Below are positions 1 through 6,090 of a DNA stretch of 6,687 nucleotides, in pieces. The translations under genes and the position numbers were made by a program. Origin of the DNA: an uncultured Collinsella sp. GTDB taxonomy: Bacteria; Actinomycetota; Coriobacteriia; Coriobacteriales; Coriobacteriaceae. Position 1 is the stretch's first letter; the number at the start of each line of letters is the position of its first letter. A model generated the notes under the pieces. That model ran no database searches and was not told where the DNA came from. It saw only the letters and a program-made list of their open reading frames with translations. Location of the stretch: positions 1 to 6,687 of the forward strand of contig URNU01000078.1 in NCBI GenBank assembly GCA_900549275.1, read 5' to 3'.

Positions 1-50
1 TACGAGATACGGAACTGTGACTGGAGTTCAGACGTGTGCTCTTCCGATCT
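1..50. other. Illumina P7/TruSeq read-2 adapter contamination (non-genomic)
   Basis: Bases 1-8 match the 3' end of the Illumina P7 flow-cell oligo (TACGAGAT). Bases 9-16 (ACGGAACT) sit where the 8-base i7 index belongs. Bases 17-50 match the 34-base TruSeq read-2 adapter, from GTGACTGGAG to GCTCTTCCGATCT. The final T is the ligation overhang, so insert DNA begins at base 51. This is recognised from well-known adapter sequences, not from a search. The adapter supplies a spurious GTG codon at base 36 in frame with the first gene, which makes an automated gene caller add six false residues (MLFRSR or part of it) to that protein. Confidence 0.97.
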
Positions 51-518
51 CGGATGCTCAACGGGCTTGACCGTATCTATTCGGAGTTCGCGCGCACCTG
101 CGGTCTTTCGGACTGCGCCTATTGGATGCTCGTCGACACCAGTACGGCGGGCGGTAGCATTGCTGTAAGTCGTCTGACAAGCGAATGGTTCTATAGCAAA
201 CAGACCATAAACTCGGCCATTAAAACCTTGACGGCGCGGGGTTTCGCCACGCTGGAGTTTGTCGAAGGCAGTCGCAAGAACAAGGTTGTGAGCCTGACCG
301 AAGAGGGCAGGCGATTTGCCGGGCGTTATGCGCTGCCGGCACTCAAGGCCGAGCAGCGAGCCTTTGGCGCGCTTGAGCCGTGTGAGCAACGCGAGATTAT
401 GCGCTTGATCGGCAAATTTTCTCAGGTGCTCGGTGACGAGTGCGAGACATTTAAGCGGCAGGTGGCAGCTGAAGGTCAGATGCAAGATCGACGTGAGGGG
501 GAGCCGTGCGACTGCTAA
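51..518 (+). CDS. MarR-family transcriptional regulator, 5'-truncated by contig end
   Basis: Winged helix-turn-helix DNA-binding regulator, probably a homodimer that represses this operon until a ligand releases it. Counting from the ATG at 54, residues 1-30 form the helical dimerisation part (LDRIYSEFARTCGLSD). Residues 45-66 hold the recognition-helix region (WFYSKQTINSAIKTL). Residues 67-90 hold the wing (FVEGSRKNKVVSLTEEGRRF), and the remainder is C-terminal dimerisation helices. The visible length is 154-155 residues, close to a usual MarR protein. No ribosome binding site precedes ATG 54 and the frame stays open into adapter sequence, so the true start probably lay a few residues upstream in lost DNA. 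The GTG at 36 is adapter and must not be used. The gene ends in TAA at 516-518, 13 bases inside the next gene, which indicates translational coupling. MarR regulators encoded directly before heterodimeric ABC exporters are a common arrangement. The inducer is unknown. Confidence 0.88.
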   Translation, partial: RMLNGLDRIYSEFARTCGLSDCAYWMLVDTSTAGGSIAVSRLTSEWFYSKQTINSAIKTLTARGFATLEFVEGSRKNKVVSLTEEGRRFAGRYALPALKAEQRAFGALEPCEQREIMRLIGKFSQVLGDECETFKRQVAAEGQMQDRREGEPCDC

Positions 519-2242
519 TGAGGTTTTTGAAGCCCTATCGAGGGCTTGTCGCAGTGACGCTGCTGGTGCTGCTGGTGGATAACGTCGGTACGCTGTTGGT
601 TCCCACGATGCTGGCGAACATGGTCAACACCGGTATTACCACGGGCGATGTCGACTACATTTTACGCAACGGCCTATACATGTTTATTGCGACCAGCATG
701 GCTAGCGGCGGCACGGTGCTGGGCTGCTATCTTTCGGCGCGCCTGGCCGCCAACGTGGCCTGCGATATCCGCAATGCCGTGTACGACAAATCGCTCGAGC
801 TCGCTGCCAGCGACTTTGAGCGTTTTGGTACCGGATCGATGATCACACGCTCGCTCAACGACATCAACGTGATTCAGCAGGCTATCTTGCAGACGATTCA
901 GCTGGTGCTGCCGGTGCCGTTCTTGGCCGTCGCGGGCATCATTTTTGCTTGGTTCATCGATCCCGCTATGGGAACGCTGTTGGGCGTGGTTGTTGCGATC
1001 GTGCTGGTGGCGGCGGTCTTTACGGTGGCTAACGCCGCGCCGATTTTTATGCGCCTTCAGAGCTTTATCGACCGTATGAACGTGGTGCTGCGTGAGAACA
1101 TCGTGGGCGTTCGCGTCATCCGCGCTTTCAATAAGGAGCGCCACGAGGAGCAGCGCCTGGACGAGGTATTTAGCGATTACGCGGCCAATGCCATCAAGGT
1201 CAACCACCTGTTTGTGGGGCTCGACAGCTCCAGCTTCTTTTTGATGAACATCGCCGAGGTAGCGGTGCTGTGGGTGGGCGGTAACCGGGTGGGCGCCCAT
1301 GCGATGCAGATCGCGAGCATCTCGGCGGTGCTGGAGTACGCGATCCTGATTCTGTTCTTTGTGATGATGGCGCAGATGGTGATTTTGACGCTTCCGCGTG
1401 CCGCCGCGTGCCTCAACCGTGCGCAACAGGTGCTGGAGATTGAGCCGAGCATCGTCGATGGTGAGGGTACGCTCGACGCGGGAACGTCCGACTCAAAGGA
1501 CGGAACCGGCGTGGTTGCCGTGTTCGACCATATGTCGTTTCGTTTTGACGACGCCGACGAGGACACGCTGTGCGATCTGAACTTTACCTGTCGCCGCGGC
1601 CAGACGACCGCGATCGTCGGCTCGACGGGCTCGGGCAAGTCGACGGTGGCCAAGCTCCTACTGCGCTTCCACGATGCCACCAAGGGCGCCATTCGCCTGG
1701 ACGGCGTCGACCTGCGCGAGCTTTCGCAAGACGAGATTCGCGGGCGCATTGCCTATGTGCCGCAAAAGGCATGGCTGTTCTCGGGCACCGTGGCAAGCAA
1801 TCTGCGCTTTGGCAACGAAGACGCGACCGAGGCCGACATGCTTCATGCACTCCAGGTTGCCCAGAGCACCTTTGTGCTCGATCAGCCGCAGGGGCTCGAT
1901 ACCCCGGTGGCGCAGGGCGGCACGAACTTTTCGGGCGGCCAGCGCCAGCGTCTGGCTATCGCCCGTGCGCTCATGAAGCATGCCGATCTATATATCTTCG
2001 ATGACAGTTTTTCGGCCCTGGACTTTAAGACCGATGCCGCCCTGCGCCATGCGTTGCAAGACGAGACGCGTGACGCTGCGGTGCTCATCATCGCGCAGCG
2101 CATCTCGACGATCTTGCACGCCGACCAGATCGTCGTGCTCAAGGACGGCGAGGTTGTGGGGCTGGGCACGCATGGCGAGCTTATGGAAACCTGCGAGGTG
2201 TACCGCGCCATCGCGGAATCGCAGATGAAGGGAGGTGAGTAG
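506..2242 (+). CDS. ABC multidrug-type exporter half-transporter, subunit 1 (degenerate ATPase site)
   Basis: Type IV (MDR/LmrA-like) exporter half: an N-terminal membrane domain (about residues 1-305, six predicted helices near 11-33, 55-75, 130-150, 155-175, 242-262 and 268-298) followed by an ATPase domain (about 335-578). ATPase motifs: A-loop aromatic F347, Walker A GSTGSGKST with K378, Q-loop Q420, signature FSGGQ at 475-479, Walker B LYIFDD at 495-500, D-loop SALD at 503-506. The catalytic Glu after Walker B is Asp (D500) and the H-loop His is Gln (Q531, in IIAQR). This subunit therefore carries the non-canonical hydrolysis site, as known for one partner of heterodimers such as TM287/288 and BmrCD. 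It supplies an intact signature motif to its partner. The GTG at 506 follows an AGGGGGAG ribosome binding site; an ATG at 518, overlapping the regulator's TAA, is an alternative start four residues later. Substrate unknown; drug or peptide export is an inference. Confidence 0.93.
   Translation: MRLLMRFLKPYRGLVAVTLLVLLVDNVGTLLVPTMLANMVNTGITTGDVDYILRNGLYMFIATSMASGGTVLGCYLSARLAANVACDIRNAVYDKSLELAASDFERFGTGSMITRSLNDINVIQQAILQTIQLVLPVPFLAVAGIIFAWFIDPAMGTLLGVVVAIVLVAAVFTVANAAPIFMRLQSFIDRMNVVLRENIVGVRVIRAFNKERHEEQRLDEVFSDYAANAIKVNHLFVGLDSSSFFLMNIAEVAVLWVGGNRVGAHAMQIASISAVLEYAILILFFVMMAQMVILTLPRAAACLNRAQQVLEIEPSIVDGEGTLDAGTSDSKDGTGVVAVFDHMSFRFDDADEDTLCDLNFTCRRGQTTAIVGSTGSGKSTVAKLLLRFHDATKGAIRLDGVDLRELSQDEIRGRIAYVPQKAWLFSGTVASNLRFGNEDATEADMLHALQVAQSTFVLDQPQGLDTPVAQGGTNFSGGQRQRLAIARALMKHADLYIFDDSFSALDFKTDAALRHALQDETRDAAVLIIAQRISTILHADQIVVLKDGEVVGLGTHGELMETCEVYRAIAESQMKGGE
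2228..2238 (+). promoter_or_regulatory. Near-perfect Shine-Dalgarno that fixes the start of ABC subunit 2
   Basis: AAGGGAGGTGA contains GGAGGTGA (2231-2238), complementary to the 16S rRNA anti-Shine-Dalgarno core. It lies 5 bases before the ATG at 2244. It is embedded in the last codons of the upstream gene. A competing GTG at 2235 lies inside this motif and so is not a credible start. Confidence 0.9.
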
Positions 2243-2243
2243 C

Positions 2244-4259
2244 ATGACCGAGGAGCTCGAGAAACAGGGCGGTGTTGTTGATACCGCCGCTGCGGACGCT
2301 GCCGATAAAACGGTCGACCAGACTGTCGTAGCACCCGAGCTGGATGAGGCCGCCAAGGCTGCAGCCGCGCGCGAGGCTCGCCGCCAGGCGCTCTATGAGG
2401 AAAATGAGCGCGCGGAGGATGAGCGCGCCCGAGCCGAGGCGGAACGCATGCGCGATGTGGACGATGAAGACGAGGACGAGACGCCTCGAGATACTTGGGC
2501 GACGGTGCGCCGCCTGTGGAGCGAGGCTGCCGGCGACCATTGGCGCTTCTATATCGTGTTCGCGAGCATTGTGTTCTATGCCATCTTTAACACCGCTGCG
2601 CCGGCATATAGCGCCCGCGTGATCGATGAGCTGTGGAGCCACATTCAGGTGGCGTTTGCCAACGACACCACCTTCAATATCACCTGGGAGAACTGCGGCA
2701 GGACCATCTTCATCTACTTTATGATTTGGACCGCCGCTGCCTCGTTCTACGCGCTCCAGAGCTTTTTGATGTCGAGCGTGGCCGAACGCCTCAACCTGCG
2801 CCTACGCAACCGCATCGCACAAAAGCTCAACCGTCTGCCGCTTGCCTTCTTTGACGCGCATCGTCCCGGCGAGGTCGTCAGCCGTGCGACCAACGACCTG
2901 GACAAGATGTCCGAGAGCATGCAGCGTGGCTTGCTGCAGCTTCTGGTGTCGATCGGTACCGTGGTGGGCGCCGTGAGCGTGATGTTCGTGTTTAGCGTGC
3001 CGCTCACGCTCGTCTTTTTGTTCTTTACGGCGCTGTCGCTGCTGGTGACCAAGGTGGTCTCGCGTCGCACGCATGACGTAACCGGTGAGCGCCAAGAGTG
3101 GGTGTCCAAGATTACGAGTGCGGTCGAGGAAGGCTACTCGGGCCGTCTGGTGATTCGCGCGTTCAACCGTGAGCGCCAGAGCTCTGCCGAGGTGCACCAG
3201 GCCTCGGGCGAGCTGGCACGTGTGAGTGCCAAGGCCGACTTTATGATTAACGCCGTCGGCCCCGCGGTGCGCTTTATCGGCCGCCTGGCACAGATCGTGA
3301 TTGCGATTGTGGGCTGCAGCATGCTGGTTGCCGGCCACATGACCGTCGGCGTGTTCCAGGCGTTCTTCCAGTTTATCTACGAGGCATCCGAGCCCATGAC
3401 GCAGCTGTCGTTTACCTTCAACTCGCTGCAGAGCGCGCTGGCGAGTGCGGAGCGCGTGTTCGACCTGCTCGATGAACCCGAGATGGAGGCCGATCCGCTG
3501 CCGGACGAGGCCGCCAGGCTGCCGGGTCGCGTTGAGGGCCGTGTCGCTTTTGAGCATGTACGCTTTGGCTACGCGCCCGACAAGCCGCTCATGCGCGACG
3601 TGTCGTTTACCGCCGAGCCGGGCCAGAAGATCGCCGTGGTGGGAACCACGGGTGCGGGCAAAACCACGCTCATCAACCTGCTCATGCGCTTCTACGAGAT
3701 TGACGGCGGGCGCATTACGCTCGACGGCGTGGACACGAGCCGCATGGATCGTGGCGAGCTGCGCCAGCAGTTTGGCATGGTGTTGCAGGATGCCTGGCTG
3801 TTCGACGGAACGATTGCCGAGAATATCGCCTATGGCTGCCCCGAGGCGACGCGCGAGGAGATCGTGGCGGCCGCACGCGCCGCGCAGGTCGACTTCTTTG
3901 TGCGCACCATGCCGCAGGGCTATGACACGCGCGTGGCCAACGATGCCGAGAGCATTAGCCAGGGTCAGCGCCAGCTGCTGACCATTGCGCGCGTGCTGCT
4001 CAACAACCCGGCGATTCTCATCCTGGACGAGGCGACGTCGAGCGTGGACACGCGCACCGAGCTTGCCATCGGCCGTGCCATGGACGCGCTCATGCATGGG
4101 CGCACGAGCTTTGTGATCGCGCATCGCCTGTCGACGATCGTGGATGCCGACCTGATTCTGGTCATGGACCACGGCAACATTATCGAGCAGGGCACGCATA
4201 AGGAGCTACTGGCTGCCGAGGGTGCCTACGCCGACCTCTACCTAAGCCAGTTCGCATGA
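2244..4259 (+). CDS. ABC multidrug-type exporter half-transporter, subunit 2 (canonical ATPase residues, N-terminal extension)
   Basis: Second half of the heterodimeric exporter, 671 residues from the ATG at 2244, chosen because a strong ribosome binding site sits 5 bases upstream. Residues 1-82 are a hydrophilic Ala/Glu/Arg-rich extension, helical in character around 33-70, ending in an acidic patch (DVDDEDEDE, 71-79). About 590 residues is usual for the family, so the extension accounts for the extra length. Six membrane helices span about 100-390. ATPase motifs: A-loop Y443, Walker A GTTGAGKT at 467-474 with K473, Q-loop Q515, Walker B ILILDE with D595 and catalytic E596, D-loop SSVD at 599-602, H-loop H627. 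The signature motif is altered to ISQGQ (571-575). This subunit therefore brings the working Walker B and His but a weakened signature, complementing the first subunit. It starts 1 base after that gene ends, so co-translation and pairing are likely. Substrate unknown. Confidence 0.94.
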   Translation: MTEELEKQGGVVDTAAADAADKTVDQTVVAPELDEAAKAAAAREARRQALYEENERAEDERARAEAERMRDVDDEDEDETPRDTWATVRRLWSEAAGDHWRFYIVFASIVFYAIFNTAAPAYSARVIDELWSHIQVAFANDTTFNITWENCGRTIFIYFMIWTAAASFYALQSFLMSSVAERLNLRLRNRIAQKLNRLPLAFFDAHRPGEVVSRATNDLDKMSESMQRGLLQLLVSIGTVVGAVSVMFVFSVPLTLVFLFFTALSLLVTKVVSRRTHDVTGERQEWVSKITSAVEEGYSGRLVIRAFNRERQSSAEVHQASGELARVSAKADFMINAVGPAVRFIGRLAQIVIAIVGCSMLVAGHMTVGVFQAFFQFIYEASEPMTQLSFTFNSLQSALASAERVFDLLDEPEMEADPLPDEAARLPGRVEGRVAFEHVRFGYAPDKPLMRDVSFTAEPGQKIAVVGTTGAGKTTLINLLMRFYEIDGGRITLDGVDTSRMDRGELRQQFGMVLQDAWLFDGTIAENIAYGCPEATREEIVAAARAAQVDFFVRTMPQGYDTRVANDAESISQGQRQLLTIARVLLNNPAILILDEATSSVDTRTELAIGRAMDALMHGRTSFVIAHRLSTIVDADLILVMDHGNIIEQGTHKELLAAEGAYADLYLSQFA

Positions 4260-4260
4260 G

Positions 4261-4288
4261 GTGACAGGGGGGCAGTCCCGCACGTCAC
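4261..4288. repeat. REP-like palindromic intergenic element
   Basis: The outer arms GTGAC (4261-4265) and GTCAC (4284-4288) are inverted repeats. Inside, a run of six G (4267-4272) faces CCC (4277-4279) across a CAGT turn. The element begins one base after the transporter stop codon. The pattern resembles GTGACAGGGG...CAGTCCC...GTCAC intergenic repeats I recall from Coriobacteriia and Clostridia. That recollection is unverified, and only one copy is visible here. It may act as an mRNA 3'-end stabiliser or be a non-autonomous REP-type element. Confidence 0.5.
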
Positions 4289-4297
4289 ATTGAAAAG

Positions 4298-4337
4298 AAG
4301 GCGCGCCGGGGGGGGGTGAATCCTCTGGCGCGCCTTT
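4298..4337. terminator. Bidirectional intrinsic terminator between convergent transporter operon and cysE
   Basis: A perfect 10-base-pair stem, AAGGCGCGCC (4298-4307) with GGCGCGCCTT (4327-4336), encloses a 19-base loop that includes nine consecutive G (4308-4316). On the minus strand it is followed by a T-rich tail (TTCTTTTCAA pattern), giving a convincing terminator for cysE. On the plus strand the tail is only TTTG, so termination of the transporter operon there is plausible but weaker. The position between two converging genes fits a shared terminator. Confidence 0.8.
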
Positions 4338-4372
4338 GCGTTGGCGTCAATGTTGTCGGTGGTCGTCTGCCT

Positions 4373-5077
4373 CTAGCGTTCGTCCACGAGCTTGGCGACG
4401 AGGGTTTTGAGCTCGGCCACCTCTCGCTCGAGTTCCTTGACGCGGCGGGCGTTCTCGGTGATGCCCTGACGGTTGAGCGCGGACTGCTCGGCGGCGTCGT
4501 CGGGCATGTACTCGCGATGCTGCTTGGCGTCGAAGCTCTCCTCGAACACGCGGCAGCCGTTGCGCTTGATGATGCGTCCCGGCACGCCCACGACGGTGCA
4601 GTTGTCGGGCACGTCCTTGACGACAACCGAGTTGCCGCCAATTTTGACGTTGTCGCCGATGCGAATGTTGCCGAGCACCTTGGCGCCCGTGCCCACCGTG
4701 ACGTTGTTGCCCAGGGTGGGGTGGCGTTTGCCGGTCTCGTTGCCGGTGCCGCCGAGCGTGACGCCTTGGTAGAGCACACAGTTGTCGCCCACGATGGTGG
4801 TCTCGCCGATGACGACGCCCATGGCATGGTCGATAAAGAAGTGCTTGCCGATCTGTGCGGCGGGATGAATCTCGACGCCGGTGATGTGGCGGGTGATTTG
4901 CGAGAGCACGCGGGCGAGCGAGCGATGACCGTGCTCCCAGAGCCAGTGCTCGGGCACATGGTTCCACTTGGCGTGCAGGCCAGGATAGGAAAGGAAGATG
5001 ACCAGGGCATTTTGCGCGGCAGGGTCCTGTGCCTGGACGGTCTTGATGTCCTCGCGAATGGTATTGATAAAGCTCAC
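4373..5077 (-). CDS. cysE: Serine O-acetyltransferase
   Basis: Transfers acetyl from acetyl-CoA to L-serine to give O-acetylserine, the committed step of cysteine synthesis in the cytoplasm. The 234-residue protein has a short helical N-terminal domain (NALVIFLSYPGLHAKWNHVP near 23-42) and then a left-handed beta-helix of hexapeptide repeats (about 66-170). Expected active-site residues are visible: the D83-H84 pair (FIDHAMG) and H119 (KRHP), corresponding to the Asp-His and second His of the E. coli enzyme. VTLGGTG (106-112) and GVPGRII (164-170) are further family signatures. Residues about 206-232 look like a coiled coil (KELEREVAELKTLVAKL), a less usual tail. The GTG start at 5077 is chosen because AAGGGAGGG lies 6 bases upstream and family homology begins there. 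The frame is open further upstream to 5281, but that stretch is promoter DNA. Likely a single-gene transcript, divergent from the DedA gene. Confidence 0.95.
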   Translation of the reverse strand: MSFINTIREDIKTVQAQDPAAQNALVIFLSYPGLHAKWNHVPEHWLWEHGHRSLARVLSQITRHITGVEIHPAAQIGKHFFIDHAMGVVIGETTIVGDNCVLYQGVTLGGTGNETGKRHPTLGNNVTVGTGAKVLGNIRIGDNVKIGGNSVVVKDVPDNCTVVGVPGRIIKRNGCRVFEESFDAKQHREYMPDDAAEQSALNRQGITENARRVKELEREVAELKTLVAKLVDER

Positions 5078-5083
5078 CGGCCG

Positions 5084-5092
5084 CCCTCCCTT
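5084..5092 (-). promoter_or_regulatory. Ribosome binding site that fixes the GTG start of cysE
   Basis: On the minus strand the sequence reads AAGGGAGGG, 6 bases ahead of the GTG at 5077-5075. No other in-frame start further upstream has a comparable site, so this decides in favour of the 234-residue form over longer open-frame versions. Confidence 0.85.
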
Positions 5093-5118
5093 AGCGCCAT
5101 GGCAATGCGATTCAATAA

Positions 5119-5146
5119 AGTATAGCGATTCGCTAGGGATTAGGAA
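5119..5146 (-). promoter_or_regulatory. Candidate cysE promoter
   Basis: The minus strand carries TATACT (5124-5119), a near-consensus -10 box. A weak -35 candidate, TTCCTA (5146-5141), lies 16 bases upstream. Transcription would start near 5112, giving a leader of roughly 35 bases, too short for a riboswitch or T-box. The -10 is convincing by sequence alone; the -35 is not. Confidence 0.45.
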
Positions 5147-5220
5147 GAACAATCTTGGCGGCATTGCGCAACAGGTGTCAGTTATGCAAACTTGCTGGTA
5201 ATGGAGTCCTGCTTTTGTGG

Positions 5221-5254
5221 GGTTGCGCACGAGGGGGCGCCGCAACCGTATACT
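5221..5254 (+). promoter_or_regulatory. Candidate DedA-gene promoter with an internal inverted repeat
   Basis: TATACT at 5249-5254 is a near-consensus -10 box. The best -35 candidate, TTGCGC (5223-5228), is 20 bases upstream, longer than optimal. A perfect inverted repeat, GGTTGCG (5221-5227) and CGCAACC (5241-5247), with a 13-base spacer occupies this same interval and could be an operator. Transcription would begin near 5261, leaving a leader of about 40 bases before the ATG at 5301. Function is inferred from position only. Confidence 0.4.
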
Positions 5255-5300
5255 GGTCAACTTGGACGTATCCGCGCCCACAACTGAGAGGTTTTACTTC

Positions 5301-5939
5301 ATGGGTTTCATTAATTTTATCGCTGAGCTGCTCAAAGACCCGCGCACCGCGATTGCCAGCTGGATCGCCGCCGGTCCGCTTATGGCCTACGGCTGCGTGT
5401 TCCTGATCATCTTTATCGAGACGGGCGTGGTGTTCTTCCCGTTCCTTCCCGGCGATTCGCTGCTGTTCGCCTCGGGCTTCTTTGCCCACAACGGCGGCTT
5501 TAACATCGTGGCGCTTCTGGCCACCGCATGGGCCGCAGCCATCCTGGGCGATCAGTGCAACTTTATGATCGGTCATTTCTTTGGCCGCAAGATCATCGCT
5601 TCGGGCAAGGTAAAGGCCATGACGCCCGAGCGCATTAAAAAGTCTGAGGACTTCTTGGATAAGTGGGGTCACCTGGCCATCTTCCTGGGCCGCTTCTTCC
5701 CGTTTATTCGCACCTTTGTGCCCTTTATCGCCGGCATGGGCGGCATGCACTGGCGTAACTTCGTTATCTTTAACGTGCTGGGTGGCATTACCTGGTCAAC
5801 GCTCTTTACGCTGCTGGGCTACTTCTTTGGCGGCATCCCCTTTGTGCAGGAGCACTTTGAGCTGCTGATCGTCGGCATTGTCGCCGTGTCGATCATCCCG
5901 ACCGTGGTCGGTCTGGTTAAGGCTAAGCTGGGCAAATAG
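5301..5939 (+). CDS. DedA-family (SNARE-associated/VTT domain) membrane protein
   Basis: A 212-residue polytopic inner-membrane protein. Hydrophobic segments lie near 26-46, 53-85, 126-146, 153-178 and 187-207. Family motifs are clear: E40 in IIFIETG, FPFLPGDSLLF at 46-56 with D52, and GRFFPFIRTFVPFIAGM at 130-146 with R131, R137 and P141. E40, D52, R131 and R137 line up with the acidic and arginine residues reported as essential in E. coli YqjA/YghB. DedA proteins act in membrane homeostasis and lipid-carrier transport, and some members are undecaprenyl-phosphate flippases; which role applies here cannot be told. The start is the ATG at 5301, preceded 9 bases upstream by GAGAGG (5286-5291). 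The frame is open to a GTG at 5217, but that covers the promoter. A strong terminator follows, so this is probably a single-gene unit. Confidence 0.93.
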   Translation: MGFINFIAELLKDPRTAIASWIAAGPLMAYGCVFLIIFIETGVVFFPFLPGDSLLFASGFFAHNGGFNIVALLATAWAAAILGDQCNFMIGHFFGRKIIASGKVKAMTPERIKKSEDFLDKWGHLAIFLGRFFPFIRTFVPFIAGMGGMHWRNFVIFNVLGGITWSTLFTLLGYFFGGIPFVQEHFELLIVGIVAVSIIPTVVGLVKAKLGK

Positions 5940-5976
5940 AGCGCATAGCTCGAGGCAGCGCACAAACCGTGTCGTT

Positions 5977-6011
5977 GAGGCTCGCCACTGCTTACGGTGG
6001 CGGGCCTCTTT
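5977..6011 (+). terminator. Intrinsic terminator of the DedA gene
   Basis: GAGGC (5977-5981) pairs with GCCTC (6004-6008), a T-G wobble pair follows, and CGCCAC (5983-5988) pairs with GTGGCG (5997-6002) around an 8-base loop. This makes a 12-pair stem followed by TTT at 6009-6011 and a T-containing tail. It begins 37 bases after the stop codon. Confidence 0.88.
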
Positions 6012-6032
6012 AGCTTCGGTTGAATGAAAATA

Positions 6033-6048
6033 CTTTACTTAGTTAAAG
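6033..6048. repeat. AT-rich inverted repeat upstream of the ilvE promoter
   Basis: CTTTA (6033-6037) and TAAAG (6044-6048) form a 5-base inverted repeat around CTTAGT. It lies in a short AT-rich island (about 6022-6060) that contrasts with the GC-rich surroundings. It sits just ahead of the putative -35 of the ilvE promoter, where an operator or UP-type element would be. The symmetry is modest and could be chance in AT-rich DNA. Confidence 0.3.
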
Positions 6049-6055
6049 AAAAGCG

Positions 6056-6084
6056 TTTTATCAGACGCGTGCGGGGAGTACAAT
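6056..6084 (+). promoter_or_regulatory. Candidate ilvE promoter
   Basis: TACAAT at 6079-6084 is a good -10 box. TTTTAT at 6056-6061 is a weak -35 candidate with a 17-base spacer. Initiation 6-8 bases downstream would fall around 6090-6092, leaving about 148 bases of leader before the well-supported ilvE start at 6239. The site lies after the DedA-gene terminator, consistent with independent transcription. Confidence 0.55.
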
Positions 6085-6090
6085 CTCGTG

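Noticed and set aside
674..1749. Antisense open frames opposite ABC subunit 1
   Set aside because: Low-complexity His/Arg/Ser-rich translations with no ribosome binding sites or motifs; shadows of the real gene.
2802..4199. Long antisense open frame (465 codons) opposite ABC subunit 2
   Set aside because: It mirrors a strongly coding plus-strand gene with clear ATPase motifs. The composition (very rich in His, Arg, Gln) is typical of the antisense of GC-rich genes, and no domain is recognisable.
4316..5125. Plus-strand open frame of 269 codons opposite cysE
   Set aside because: It is the complement of cysE, whose active-site residues and ribosome binding site are clear. It also starts inside the terminator hairpin.
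5078..5281. Extended N-terminus for cysE (68 extra codons)
   Set aside because: The stretch overlaps both divergent promoter candidates, lacks homology, and is bypassed by a strong ribosome binding site at the GTG of 5077.
5217..5300. Extended start for the DedA gene at GTG 5217
   Set aside because: It would translate the promoter and inverted repeat. ATG 5301 has a ribosome binding site and matches where family proteins begin.
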